Position numbers and translations under genes: made by a program. Shown piece after piece: positions 1-8,276 of a stretch of 64,000 bases of DNA. Under the pieces are notes generated by a model, which worked only from the letters and a program-made list of their open reading frames with translations, did no database searches and had not been told where the DNA came from. This DNA comes from Maribacter sp. BPC-D8 (GTDB lineage Bacteria > Bacteroidota > Bacteroidia > Flavobacteriales > Flavobacteriaceae). Numbering within the stretch: the first letter of the stretch is position 1; each line of letters begins with the position of its first letter. The DNA lies in contig NZ_CP128187.1 in NCBI RefSeq assembly GCF_035207705.1, positions 3,038,001 through 3,102,000 on the forward strand, written 5' to 3'.

Positions 1-305
1 AATTTGCTCCAATAAATGATATGTTAGCTGGAGACTTTGATTTCGACGGTTTAAAAGATATGATACTGGTAGGAAATGATTATGGAAATGAAATTTTTAT
101 TGGACGTTTAGACGCCTTAAATGGAGTGTTTTTAAAAGGTGACGGAAAGGGAAGTTTTAAAATTATTCCAACTGAAAAGAGTGGGTTTTTAGCTACTGAG
201 GATGCAAAAAATATTACTACAATAAAAAACAGCAATAATAAAAATCTATTTCTAGTGACTCAAAATAAAGGAAATCTCTTGATTTTCAATCAGAATAATA
301 AATAA
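1..305 (+). CDS. VCBS/FG-GAP repeat protein, C-terminal end (5' truncated by window)
   Basis: The reading frame is open from the first base; the first ATG at 21 is internal, since in-frame codons before it read F-A-P-I-N-D. The segment has an FG-GAP/VCBS calcium-binding blade (GDFDFDGLKDMILVGN) followed by a typical end of CRTAC/UnbV-like VCBS proteins (GNEIFIGRLDALNG). Such proteins are large extracellular beta-propellers and often sit beside SusC/SusD genes in Flavobacteriaceae. The adjacent SusC/SusD pair is on the opposite strand and converges on this gene. Only about 100 residues are visible, so the full domain order is unknown. Confidence 0.75.
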   Translation, partial: FAPINDMLAGDFDFDGLKDMILVGNDYGNEIFIGRLDALNGVFLKGDGKGSFKIIPTEKSGFLATEDAKNITTIKNSNNKNLFLVTQNKGNLLIFNQNNK

Positions 306-640
306 TGAGGCCTCTTTAAATCCTTAAATTATGGTTTTTAAAAATCATTTTTATTGTAGAATAGTAAGTAAAGACGATTGACTATTTTGTAGATACTGAT
401 GAAGAAGTGATAAGAGAATATTCTTAATCAAGCAAAATCAAGGTATACCAGTTGCGTAATAATCATTATCCGCGCCTTTTTACCCCTCTAATACTTTGCC
501 TTGGAAACGTTCATAATAAATATTAATGAACAGGACAATTTTGAAAGCTTTAAAAAGTTTGTATTATGTATTAAAAAAAAGCAGCATATGTAAATATGCT
601 GCTTTTTGAAATTCAACTAAACTAACTTAACAATATTATC
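306..640. other. Intergenic region between convergent VCBS gene and susD
   Basis: No convincing gene is seen. It holds the shared hairpin terminator near its right end. A short open stretch at about 380-426 (ending VDTDEEVIREYS) has no start codon and stops just upstream; it could be a decayed coding fragment or chance. Confidence 0.5.
573..607 (-). terminator. Rho-independent terminator of the susC-susD unit (bidirectional)
   Basis: A perfect 9-bp stem (581-589 with 594-602) has a 4-nt loop and is flanked by an A8 tract on the left and a T5 tract on the right. On the minus strand the A8 becomes a U-run, 33 nt after the susD stop codon. It may also end transcription from the VCBS gene. Confidence 0.85.
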
Positions 641-2125
641 TTAAAAACCAGGGTTCTGGTCTGCAGCCGATACATTTTCATTAGAGGTTATTTCTCTATC
701 CGGTATTGGCCATAATTCGTTTTTACCAACTTGAAAATTAGTACCCGCTAATTCGGTAGATACTAAGTTCCATCTTAAAATATCGTTGTAACGAACTTGC
801 TCACCAGCTAATTCAACTTTTCTTTCATGAACGATAGCTTCAAAAACTGCAGCTTTAGAAAGTCCGTTTGGCAGGTCGGTAAGACTAGCTCTTTCACGAA
901 CTTCATTGATAAGGTCTACGGCATCATCTTGCGTACCTACCTCATTTTCACATTCGGCCATCATTAAAAGAACATCGGCATAACGTAAGTATTTAAAGTT
1001 GATACCGGACTCTTGATCTTCATTGGCATCTTTGTAGTAGTTCTGATACTTTTTCCAGCCTGCGCGTCTCTCATCTCCTGCTGTTAGCATTTCTGCGGTT
1101 ACCGTGCCACCACCGAAGGTGTCGCCAACAGAATAAAAGCTATCGGCATATCTAGCGTCGCCAGCTTCGAACTCATCTAAAAGATCATCTGAAGGAAAAA
1201 CATTGAACCAATCGTTAAAGCCATATTCCTGACCTCTAAAAGTCGCTTCGTTCGGACCTGCACCTGTAACGGATGAGTTCCATTTTGCACCTGCCCCGAG
1301 AGCATCGTCATATTCGATTTCAAATATAGATTCTACACCATGTTCCGTTTCTTCTGTGAAGTTGTCAAAATAGTTAGGCTCCAATGAGTACCCAGATAGT
1401 TTATTGAACTCGGCCAAGGCCAAGGAATGCTCTCCTAAAAACAGATATACTTTACCTAATAGGGCGATTGCGGCACCTTTGGTAGCTCTACCGTTATCTT
1501 CATTGCTTTTATTCAATAAGCTTGTAGAAGCAGCTTGTAGATCTGAAATAATCAATGCATAGACTTCTGATGCAGGCGATTTGGCGATACCTTCTGTGGT
1601 GGTCGGTATTTCTGTAATCAAAGGCATATCACCAAACCTGGTAACCAATAGGAAGTTGTATAGCGCACGTAAAAATTTGGCCTCGCCCAAAAACTTTTGT
1701 TTGGTAGCATTGCTCATTGTCGCTTCTTCAATTTCGTTGATCGCTTCTTCGTTACCAATAACAAAATTCGCTTTATTGATACCTCTATAGCAACTTTCCC
1801 AGTAATCGGCAATTGGTCCGTGACTAGAATCAAAAGAGAAGTCTAAATACTGTCTTTTATCAGCCTCTAGTTGAGGGTTCCCATCATTCTCATGAGACAT
1901 ATTATCTTGTGAGAAGAACATGTGCCTAGAGTACAGACCTCTGGTCTGCAAGTTTGCATATGCAGCATTTACCGATGACTGCACCTGAGCTTCTGTCTTG
2001 AAAAATGTCTCTGGAGACAATCCGTTAGGATTGACTAGCTCCAGGTCATTTTCACTACACCCGTTTATGATCACCATGGCGGTGAAGAGCGTAAACATTG
2101 AAAAAATTATTTTTGTTGTTTTCAT
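641..2125 (-). CDS. RagB/SusD family nutrient-uptake outer-membrane lipoprotein
   Basis: Surface lipoprotein that caps the SusC channel and binds the substrate (family knowledge). The 494-residue length is normal. The signal peptide ends in a lipobox with Cys23 (IINGC), and the residues just after it (SEND) resemble the acidic export signal of Bacteroidota surface lipoproteins. A SusD-like N-terminal TPR region covers roughly 25-220 and the RagB/SusD C-terminal domain roughly 260-494, ending in the usual DQNPGF. It lies 20 nt downstream of susC on the same strand and is followed by a strong terminator, so the pair is one transcript. No glycosidase, peptidase or sensor gene is adjacent, so the substrate cannot be assigned. 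Confidence 0.95.
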   Translation of the reverse strand: MKTTKIIFSMFTLFTAMVIINGCSENDLELVNPNGLSPETFFKTEAQVQSSVNAAYANLQTRGLYSRHMFFSQDNMSHENDGNPQLEADKRQYLDFSFDSSHGPIADYWESCYRGINKANFVIGNEEAINEIEEATMSNATKQKFLGEAKFLRALYNFLLVTRFGDMPLITEIPTTTEGIAKSPASEVYALIISDLQAASTSLLNKSNEDNGRATKGAAIALLGKVYLFLGEHSLALAEFNKLSGYSLEPNYFDNFTEETEHGVESIFEIEYDDALGAGAKWNSSVTGAGPNEATFRGQEYGFNDWFNVFPSDDLLDEFEAGDARYADSFYSVGDTFGGGTVTAEMLTAGDERRAGWKKYQNYYKDANEDQESGINFKYLRYADVLLMMAECENEVGTQDDAVDLINEVRERASLTDLPNGLSKAAVFEAIVHERKVELAGEQVRYNDILRWNLVSTELAGTNFQVGKNELWPIPDREITSNENVSAADQNPGF

Positions 2126-2145
2126 CTTTCTTTTCTTTTTAGCAA

Positions 2146-5145
2146 TTAAAATGATACTTGTAACCCCATTAAATAGGTCTTAGGCTGAGGGTAGGCACCT
2201 CTATCGATACCAAATTCGAATAAATCGCCATTACCTACTTCAGGATCTAAACCAGAGTAATCTGTAATGGTAATCAAGTTCTGGCCACTAACATATATTC
2301 TGAATTTAGAGAATAGTTCTTGACCAAAAGCATCATTTGGTAGTGTGTACCCAATAGTTAGGTTTTTAAGTCTAGAGAAAGAACCATCTTCTACAAAACG
2401 ATCGGATAATTGAATGTTCTGTGGCGCTCCACCAGCTCTTGGTACTGTAGTGGACGGGTTAGTTGGTGTCCACCTATCCAATACGGCAACACCTGCGTTG
2501 AATAATCTAGGCATACCTTCTAAATCATAGATATTGGTATTGTAAAGATCTCTACCATAGATACCTGTCCAGAACATATTGAAATCCCAGTTTTTGTAAT
2601 CTGCACTTAGGTTTAGACCATACGTAAAATCTGGTAACGGATTACCGATGATATCTCTATCTTCAGAAGTAATGTCGCCATCATTGTTTAAATCCTTAAA
2701 TCTAATATCACCAGGCTGTACCGTAGTTTGACCAGGATTCGCTGTAAACACCGCGTCTACTTCAGCTTGATTTTGATAGATACCATCGGTAACTAATCCG
2801 AAAAAGTGAAATAACGATTCGCCTTCGGTAACTCTTGTAATTTGTTGTGATTCAAAGGTTCCTCCATTTAGTTCATCAACACCACCCAAAGAAATAGCTT
2901 CGTTTGAACTTGTAGATAAGTTTAAATTAGCGGACCATTTAAAATCTCCTTCGAAATCATTGTAGCCTAAGCTTAATTCAAAACCAGTTGTTTCTACGGA
3001 ACCTACGTTTCTAACTTGGCTACCTTCGTTAATACCTAAAGAGGTAGAAGTAGGTACCCTAATTAATAAATCATCACTTTGGTTTTCGTAGTATTCAAGG
3101 GCAGCTGTGAATTTATCGTTTGCAAACCCAAAATCAAGACCAACATTCAATTGTCTTGTTTCCTCCCATTTTAAGTCAGGATTTGCCAAACCGAATGCAG
3201 TAGTACCAACGGCATTAGAACCGGCGATCGGGTAAAGGAAATCATTGACCAATGTTGCACTATATAAATAGTTAGAGATTCTATCATTTCCAGAATACCC
3301 TAAACTACCTCTTAATTTCAAGGTACTTACGTTAGAATCAACCAAGAAATTTTCTTTGGCAATGTTCCAACCTAATGCATAAGAAGAAAACCAGCCCCAA
3401 CGGTTGTTGGTACCGAATTTAGAAGAAGCATCACGTCTTAAAGATACCGCCGCGATGTATTTGTCATCATAGTTGTAGTTTAACCTTCCTAAGAAACCCA
3501 ATCTGTTATACTCGAACGATGTACTTTGTAAATTAGAATCTTCATTAGATAGTTCATCTATATTATCGGAGACTGTATTTCTACTGCTTCCGTTTAAACT
3601 AGTACCCTGACTTTCAAATTTTTCAGCTAATAATAAAGCCTCAAAATTATGAACATCCGCTATAGTTTTGTTATAGGTTAAACTATTGGTGAAAATTATT
3701 GTCTGACCTGCAGAAGTGTTTTTGGTAATAGATGCAAAAGCCTGTTGGTGCGTACCACCTAAGCTATCGTCGTTATAAGATGGTATAAATCTATCGCTGG
3801 TACCTTTATAATAGTCTAGACCTACTTGCGATTTAAATGTTAGGCCATCTATGATAGCATATTCGGCAAAAATGTTACCTACTAATGCAAAAGTATTATT
3901 AATGGCATTGCCATGCTTTAATATTCTAACAGGGTTTTCGGCATCTTGTCCGTCACCGGCACTGTTAGGTCCTTGAAAACCGCCTAGGTTGTTAGGGTTG
4001 TATACTGATAAATACGGAGCGGCTTTGATCGCATGCTCTAACAATGAACGATCACCTACACCACCTGTTGGATCTGGGTTCTGTTTGTTGAAATTAACGG
4101 ATAAGTTCTGTCCCAATTTCAATTTACCGAAAGTAAAATCGCTATTAGCTCTAAAAGAATATCTCTGAAACCCTGTTTCAATAATGATACCTTCTCTTTC
4201 AAAATATCCACCAGATATTCTAAAGTTACTAGTATCACTACCACCAGAAGCAGCCATATCGTAGCTTCTAATAAGTCCCGAAGTATAAATTTCATCTTGC
4301 CAGTTCGTGTTCACACCAGATGTAGACGATGGAGTGTTTGGTACGATACCAAAAGCTTCATTAGCATATTGCAGATATTGTTCGGTATTCAACACATCAT
4401 ATCGTTGTGTATTCTGTTGAAAACCAGTATGGGCATTGAACGATAATTGAGTCTTACCGCTTTTACCTTTTTTAGTAGTGACGAGAATAACCCCGTTAGA
4501 ACCTTGTGCGCCATATACTGCAGTGGTAGAGGCATCTTTAAGTACGTTGATAGTTTCAATATCGTTTTGGTTGATACCGGAAAGGTTACCTACGATAACC
4601 CCGTCAACAACAAATAATGGTGAGTTGTTACCGAAAGTACCTAGACCTCTAATCGTAATAGAAGGTTCAGAACCTGGTGCGCCTGTATTTACTACAGATA
4701 CACCTGCAGCTCTACCTTGTAATGCTTCGGTAGCATTTGCAACCGGCACTGCATTGAGATCTTCAGATTTAACACTGGATATTGCACCGGTTACCGCAGC
4801 CCTACTTTGAGCACCATAACCAACGACCACAACCTCGTCTAAAGCCTGAGCATCTATTTCCATAGCTATATTGATCGATGATTGACCATTTACTTGCACC
4901 TTTTGTGTTTGATAACCGATGTAGCTAATAGTTAAAGTACCGTCTGAAGGAACATTAGCTAGTGCAAAGTTTCCATCAAAATCGGTTTGAGAACCGTTTG
5001 TCGTACCTGATACCACCACTGAGGCTCCTGGAAGGGGGGCTCCGGTTTCATCAGAAACAACACCGCTTACGGTCGATGTTTGTGAGTAGGCAAATTGCCC
5101 TAACATTGCAATCAATGCAATGAATGTCATTTTGAGTTTAGTCAT
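2146..5145 (-). CDS. SusC/RagA family TonB-linked outer-membrane transporter
   Basis: TonB-dependent transporter that imports the nutrient captured by the SusD partner. The 999-residue protein starts with a signal peptide (cut near A-Y-S/Q, residue 21-22). A carboxypeptidase-regulatory-like beta-sandwich follows (about 25-105), then a TonB-box-like segment (LDEVVVVGYG) and the plug (about 115-230) with the usual SITIRGLGTFGNN and GVILVTTKKGK motifs. The rest is beta-barrel, ending in an aromatic residue (LQVSF) as needed for BAM insertion. susD follows after 20 nt. The upstream region contains a 10-bp tandem repeat that may be a regulator site. There is no sign of truncation. Confidence 0.96.
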   Translation of the reverse strand: MTKLKMTFIALIAMLGQFAYSQTSTVSGVVSDETGAPLPGASVVVSGTTNGSQTDFDGNFALANVPSDGTLTISYIGYQTQKVQVNGQSSINIAMEIDAQALDEVVVVGYGAQSRAAVTGAISSVKSEDLNAVPVANATEALQGRAAGVSVVNTGAPGSEPSITIRGLGTFGNNSPLFVVDGVIVGNLSGINQNDIETINVLKDASTTAVYGAQGSNGVILVTTKKGKSGKTQLSFNAHTGFQQNTQRYDVLNTEQYLQYANEAFGIVPNTPSSTSGVNTNWQDEIYTSGLIRSYDMAASGGSDTSNFRISGGYFEREGIIIETGFQRYSFRANSDFTFGKLKLGQNLSVNFNKQNPDPTGGVGDRSLLEHAIKAAPYLSVYNPNNLGGFQGPNSAGDGQDAENPVRILKHGNAINNTFALVGNIFAEYAIIDGLTFKSQVGLDYYKGTSDRFIPSYNDDSLGGTHQQAFASITKNTSAGQTIIFTNSLTYNKTIADVHNFEALLLAEKFESQGTSLNGSSRNTVSDNIDELSNEDSNLQSTSFEYNRLGFLGRLNYNYDDKYIAAVSLRRDASSKFGTNNRWGWFSSYALGWNIAKENFLVDSNVSTLKLRGSLGYSGNDRISNYLYSATLVNDFLYPIAGSNAVGTTAFGLANPDLKWEETRQLNVGLDFGFANDKFTAALEYYENQSDDLLIRVPTSTSLGINEGSQVRNVGSVETTGFELSLGYNDFEGDFKWSANLNLSTSSNEAISLGGVDELNGGTFESQQITRVTEGESLFHFFGLVTDGIYQNQAEVDAVFTANPGQTTVQPGDIRFKDLNNDGDITSEDRDIIGNPLPDFTYGLNLSADYKNWDFNMFWTGIYGRDLYNTNIYDLEGMPRLFNAGVAVLDRWTPTNPSTTVPRAGGAPQNIQLSDRFVEDGSFSRLKNLTIGYTLPNDAFGQELFSKFRIYVSGQNLITITDYSGLDPEVGNGDLFEFGIDRGAYPQPKTYLMGLQVSF

Positions 5146-5369
5146 AATTAATTAAGTTTTAAGTTGTTAGTTATTCAAATTTTTAAGTTCATTACTAGCT
5201 CCTGAATATAAACCGGGTAACATAATAATTATAAAACAAGTGGTGATTGTATTAATAATAACTCAACAGTTGATGCTATTTAGTAGTTTAAAAATTAGCA
5301 TCGTTTAACAAGACTATTTTAATTGACACGTTTGTTCTATTAGCTAAACTATCAGTTTCAAAACTTACA

Positions 5370-5389
5370 AGTATCCTGTAGTATCCTGT
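5370..5389. promoter_or_regulatory. Tandem 10-bp repeat upstream of susC
   Basis: Two perfect copies of AGTATCCTGT lie back to back, one helical turn apart, about 225 bp upstream of the susC start. Such a phased direct repeat could bind a regulator of the susCD pair. This is inference, and the distance to the gene is long. Confidence 0.35.
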
Positions 5390-5492
5390 TTAAAATTATA
5401 ATATAATAAATATACTCGACATTTATTACGAAATATATAAAATTTAAGGTTCGTTATTGCAAATCTAGAAAAGACCCTTTAGCTTCACTCAG

Positions 5493-5718
5493 GATAAACT
5501 TCTCATCTCTCCGTAAAATAACATTCATTAAAAATTCTCCATAAAAAAAGCCTCTTGATTCCTCAAAAGGCTTCTCGTTGTACAAGCGGAGAGACTCCCT
5601 TCGACTGCGCTCAAGATAAACTTCTCATCTCTCCGAATAGAATCTTCAATAGATTTACTCCATAAAAAAAGCCTCTTGATTTCTCAAGAGGCTTCTCGTT
5701 GTACAGGCGGAGAGACTC
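5493..5718. repeat. ~121-bp tandem duplication including the tRNA-Leu 3' end and terminator
   Basis: Copy 1 (about 5493-5597) and copy 2 (about 5615-5718) share, in order, GATAAACTTCTCATCTCTCC, a variable spacer of about 25 bp, the A-tract and hairpin GCCTCTTGAT..GGCTTCTCGTTG, and a 17-bp block (5581-5597 against 5702-5718) equal to the 3' end of tRNA-Leu with one mismatch. Copy 1 therefore holds a tRNA tail without a tRNA body. Confidence 0.8.
5664..5692 (-). terminator. Terminator of tRNA-Leu
   Basis: A perfect 9-bp stem (5671-5679 with 5684-5692) with loop TTTC is followed on the minus strand by a run of seven U (A7 at 5664-5670). It begins 9 nt after the tRNA 3' end. A decayed copy of the same hairpin is at 5543-5571. 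Confidence 0.85.
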
Positions 5719-5783
5719 GAACTCTCACACCGCAAGGCACTAGATCCTAAGTCTAGCGTGTCTACCAATTCCACCACGCCTGC
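5702..5783 (-). tRNA. tRNA-Leu, anticodon UAG
   Basis: On the minus strand the cloverleaf begins GCAGGCG and ends CGCCTGTA (7-bp acceptor, first pair G-U, discriminator A). It has the D-arm GGAATTGGTAGACAC, an anticodon stem CTAGA/TCTAG around loop CTTAGGA (anticodon TAG), a variable arm, and the T-arm GAGAGTTCGAGTCTCTC. The length is 82 nt and no CCA is encoded. The variable arm is rather short for a class II tRNA but within range. It should decode CUA and related Leu codons. Confidence 0.95.
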
Positions 5784-5820
5784 ATACTTTCCTAAATCAC
5801 GATATGTGATTATCGGGCTG

Positions 5821-5828
5821 CAAATATA
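5821..5828 (-). promoter_or_regulatory. Candidate -7 element for tRNA-Leu
   Basis: On the minus strand it reads TATATTTG, an exact match to the Bacteroidota -7 consensus TAnnTTTG, 38 nt upstream of the tRNA 5' end. No clear -33 TTTG was found at the usual distance. Confidence 0.45.
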
Positions 5829-5911
5829 ACGCAAAAAATCAATTCTCTAAATTTTAGCTATTTAAAAATTACGCTTTTTGTACTTTTATCAAAAGTTACA
5901 CAAAATAGTAC

Positions 5912-7303
5912 ATGAAAAACGTAAAGAATTATCTATCGGAAAATAAAGACCGATTTTTAAATGAGCTTATCGAACTACTTAAGATCCCGTCTGTTAGCGC
6001 AGACCCCGCCTTTTCTCAAGACGTGTTAGATACAGCCGAAACGGTTAAAACCAGATTAGAGGAAGCAGGTTGCGATATTGTTGAAATTCATGAAACCGCA
6101 GGTTACCCAATCGTTTATGGTGAAAAAATTATAAATACTGATTTACCGACCATACTTGTATACGGTCATTATGACGTTCAACCGGCTGATCCAATTGATC
6201 TTTGGCATTCACCACCATTCGAACCTGTAATTAAAAAAACAGAGAAACACCCAGAAGGTGCCATATTCGCCCGTGGAGCTTGCGACGATAAAGGTCAAAT
6301 GTACATGCATGTAAAAGCATTGGAGCTGATGGTAAAAACCAATCAACTACCATGTAATGTAAAATTCATGATTGAAGGTGAAGAGGAAGTTGGTAGTAAT
6401 AACCTCGCCATCTACGTCGCTGAAAACAGAGAAAAGTTGGCAAACGATGTTATTTTAATATCAGATACAGGTATGATCGCCAATGATGTACCGTCGATAA
6501 CTACAGGTTTACGCGGACTAAGTTATGTTGAAGTAGAAGTTACAGGACCAAATCGTGATTTACATTCCGGATTATATGGTGGCGCTGTTGCAAACCCTAT
6601 CAACATCTTAACTAAAATGATTGCCAGTCTACATGACGAGAACAATCATATTACCATACCTGGTTTTTATGATAAGGTAGAAGAACTTTCTGCTGAAGAA
6701 CGCGCAGAAATGGCAAAAGCACCTTTTAGTATTGAAAAATACCAAGAGGCTTTAGATATTGATTCTGTTTACGGCGAAAAAGGATATTCTACCAATGAGC
6801 GTAACTCCATTAGACCAACATTAGATGTTAATGGTATTTGGGGCGGATACACTGGCGAAGGTGCAAAAACGGTTATAGCTAGTAAGGCATTTGCAAAAAT
6901 ATCTATGCGATTGGTTCCTAATCAAGATTGGAAAGAAATTACCGATTTATTCAAAACACATTTTGAAGCTATTGCTCCAAAGGGTGTAAAAGTGGTCGTA
7001 AAACCTCATCATGGCGGACAAGGATATGTAACCCCTATTGATACCATTGCTTACAAAGCAGCTTCAAAAGCTTATGAAACTACCTTTGGTAAAAAACCGA
7101 TTCCGCAACGTAGTGGTGGTAGTATTCCTATTGTTTCTTTATTTGAGCAAGAGCTAAAAAGCAAAACCATACTTATGGGCTTTGGATTAGATAGTGATGC
7201 CATACACTCCCCTAACGAACATTTCGGCGTATGGAACTACTTTAAAGGAATTGAGACCATCCCTTATTTCTATGAGTATTTTACAGAAATGACTAAGAAG
7301 TAG
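5912..7303 (+). CDS. M20 family dipeptidase (zinc metallopeptidase)
   Basis: Cytoplasmic di-zinc exopeptidase of the M20A/CNDP-like dipeptidase group. The metal site is visible: H86 and D88 in GHYDVQP, the bridging Asp in RGACDDKGQ (residues 121-129), the catalytic/ligand Glu pair in EGEEEVG (about 157-158) and H432 in DAIHSPNEH near the C-terminus. A dimerisation lid domain lies at about 195-360. The 463-residue length fits the family and no signal peptide is seen. It stands alone; its stop codon overlaps the first unit of a heptamer tandem repeat, and a bidirectional hairpin terminator follows. Dipeptide substrate specificity cannot be read from sequence. Confidence 0.93.
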   Translation: MKNVKNYLSENKDRFLNELIELLKIPSVSADPAFSQDVLDTAETVKTRLEEAGCDIVEIHETAGYPIVYGEKIINTDLPTILVYGHYDVQPADPIDLWHSPPFEPVIKKTEKHPEGAIFARGACDDKGQMYMHVKALELMVKTNQLPCNVKFMIEGEEEVGSNNLAIYVAENREKLANDVILISDTGMIANDVPSITTGLRGLSYVEVEVTGPNRDLHSGLYGGAVANPINILTKMIASLHDENNHITIPGFYDKVEELSAEERAEMAKAPFSIEKYQEALDIDSVYGEKGYSTNERNSIRPTLDVNGIWGGYTGEGAKTVIASKAFAKISMRLVPNQDWKEITDLFKTHFEAIAPKGVKVVVKPHHGGQGYVTPIDTIAYKAASKAYETTFGKKPIPQRSGGSIPIVSLFEQELKSKTILMGFGLDSDAIHSPNEHFGVWNYFKGIETIPYFYEYFTEMTKK

Positions 7304-7371
7304 TTGACAGTTGACAGTTGACAGTTGACAGTTGACAGTTGACAGTTGACAGTTGACAGTTGACAGTTGAC
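7302..7371. repeat. Heptamer tandem repeat, 10 perfect copies of AGTTGAC
   Basis: Seventy bases consist of exactly ten identical 7-bp units with no interruption, starting inside the TAG stop codon of the M20 peptidase. One of five period-7 tracts in the window. Its perfection suggests recent expansion or slippage. Confidence 0.98.
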
Positions 7372-7381
7372 TATAAATTAA

Positions 7382-7417
7382 AAAACAAACGTCTTTGCGA
7401 GCAAAGACGTTTGTTTT
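7382..7417. terminator. Bidirectional hairpin terminator between M20 peptidase and phnA-like gene
   Basis: Long perfect inverted repeat (7382-7398 with 7401-7417, with a minimal GA turn) whose arms end in A and T runs, so it can act in both directions between two convergent genes. Confidence 0.85.
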
Positions 7418-7474
7418 ATTATATAAAGAAAATTTGTTGATGATAAATTGATTCCAAGAACCACCAACTAACAA

Positions 7475-8053
7475 CTATAATTTCTTAACGTACTTGGTAA
7501 TTATAACCGTCATTGTAGGTCCTACTTTACCTTCTATATATTCTGCGTTTTCACGATCTAATGAAATTCTTCGTACTGCAGTACCTTGTTTAGCAACTTG
7601 GCTAGATCCTTTAATTTTCAAATCTTTTACTAAAACAACGCTATCGCCATTTTCTAAAATTACTCCGTTTACATCGCGGTGAATAATCTTGTCAGCCTCA
7701 GCTAAACCTTCGCCTGTTGCTTTTGCCCACACCAAAGCCTCAGGCTCTAAATAAATCATATCTAATAAATCTTTAGGCCAACCTTCAGATTTTAATCTAG
7801 ATAACATTCTCCAAGCCACAACTTTCACAGAATCATACTCACTCCACATACTGTCATTAAGACAACGCCAGTGGTTTGCATCCATTTGCTCAGGATCTTC
7901 AATTTGCGTTCGGCATGTTTCGCATGCTAAAATACTAGAATCGACTCCGCTAATAGAAACTGGTTCTACTTCAAAAACTTCTAAATTATTGGTTCCCGTA
8001 CATAATTCGCAAGTGGAGCCACTACGTGCTTCCAAATCAGCTAATACACTCAT
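7475..8053 (-). CDS. PhnA domain-containing zinc-ribbon protein
   Basis: Resembles PhnA-type proteins, which carry an N-terminal zinc ribbon and a C-terminal SH3-like PhnA domain. The ribbon is visible as C15-x2-C18 and C44-x2-C47. The PhnA domain is at about 125-192 and contains the typical run NGDSVVLVKDLKIKGSS. The 192-residue length is longer than the short E. coli protein but usual for Bacteroidota. The name PhnA comes from the phosphonate operon, but no phosphonate genes are nearby and the cellular role is unclear. Probably cytoplasmic; no signal peptide. Confidence 0.85.
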   Translation of the reverse strand: MSVLADLEARSGSTCELCTGTNNLEVFEVEPVSISGVDSSILACETCRTQIEDPEQMDANHWRCLNDSMWSEYDSVKVVAWRMLSRLKSEGWPKDLLDMIYLEPEALVWAKATGEGLAEADKIIHRDVNGVILENGDSVVLVKDLKIKGSSQVAKQGTAVRRISLDRENAEYIEGKVGPTMTVIITKYVKKL

Positions 8054-8211
8054 TATTCATTATTTTTATAATACGAATTTACATCTTTTAAGTGGGTCAA
8101 TTGGACCTTTCCCCAAAGAATTGGGGTCGGGCTATACATTACAAGTACGCTTTGCTAAAAAGCAAATGCTGGCTTTTCATTACCATCCCTAAGGCAAAAA
8201 TACAAAACTTA

Positions 8212-8275
8212 CTCTACATTTGTAGAATTAAAATATTTGCTCTATGTTTGTAGAACATACTCTAAACTTATAGAA
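8212..8275 (+). promoter_or_regulatory. Promoter with three BlaI/MecI-type operator boxes (first system)
   Basis: Three palindromic 16-bp boxes of form CTCTAnnnnnnTAGAA lie at 8212-8227, 8240-8255 and 8260-8275, ending one base before the blaI start codon. The promoter is woven into them: TTTG at 8219-8222 (box 1) and TATGTTTG at 8243-8250 (box 2) fit the -33/-7 pattern with a 20-bp spacer. Box 3 would cover the transcription start and leader. A repressor bound here would block its own operon, as known for BlaI and MecI. Confidence 0.75.
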
Positions 8276-8276
8276 A

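Larger units (their letters stand above)
5146..5701. other. Long leader/intergenic region between susC and tRNA-Leu
   Basis: No gene is seen. The left part is AT-rich and should hold the susC promoter, though no clear TAnnTTTG element was found there. It contains the 10-bp tandem repeat at 5370-5389. The right part (from about 5490) is a roughly 121-bp tandem duplication that includes the tRNA-Leu terminator and 3' end. Confidence 0.6.

Noticed and set aside
306..640. Possible gene fragment near 380-426
   Set aside because: It has no start, is closed by a stop just upstream and matches no family; chance is enough to explain it.
7302..7371. CRISPR array
   Set aside because: There are no spacers; the units are 7 bp, back to back, with no cas gene in the window.
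7187..7474. Minus-strand frame with a repeated QLSTVNC pattern across the heptamer array
   Set aside because: Ten 7-bp units translate to a repeating peptide by arithmetic; the frame is antisense to the M20 peptidase and has no other support.
8054..8200. REP-like repeat fragment upstream of the first blaI gene
   Set aside because: The stretch with TTGGGGTCGGGCTATAC resembles intergenic repeats from memory, but there is no second copy in the window, so it is not claimed.
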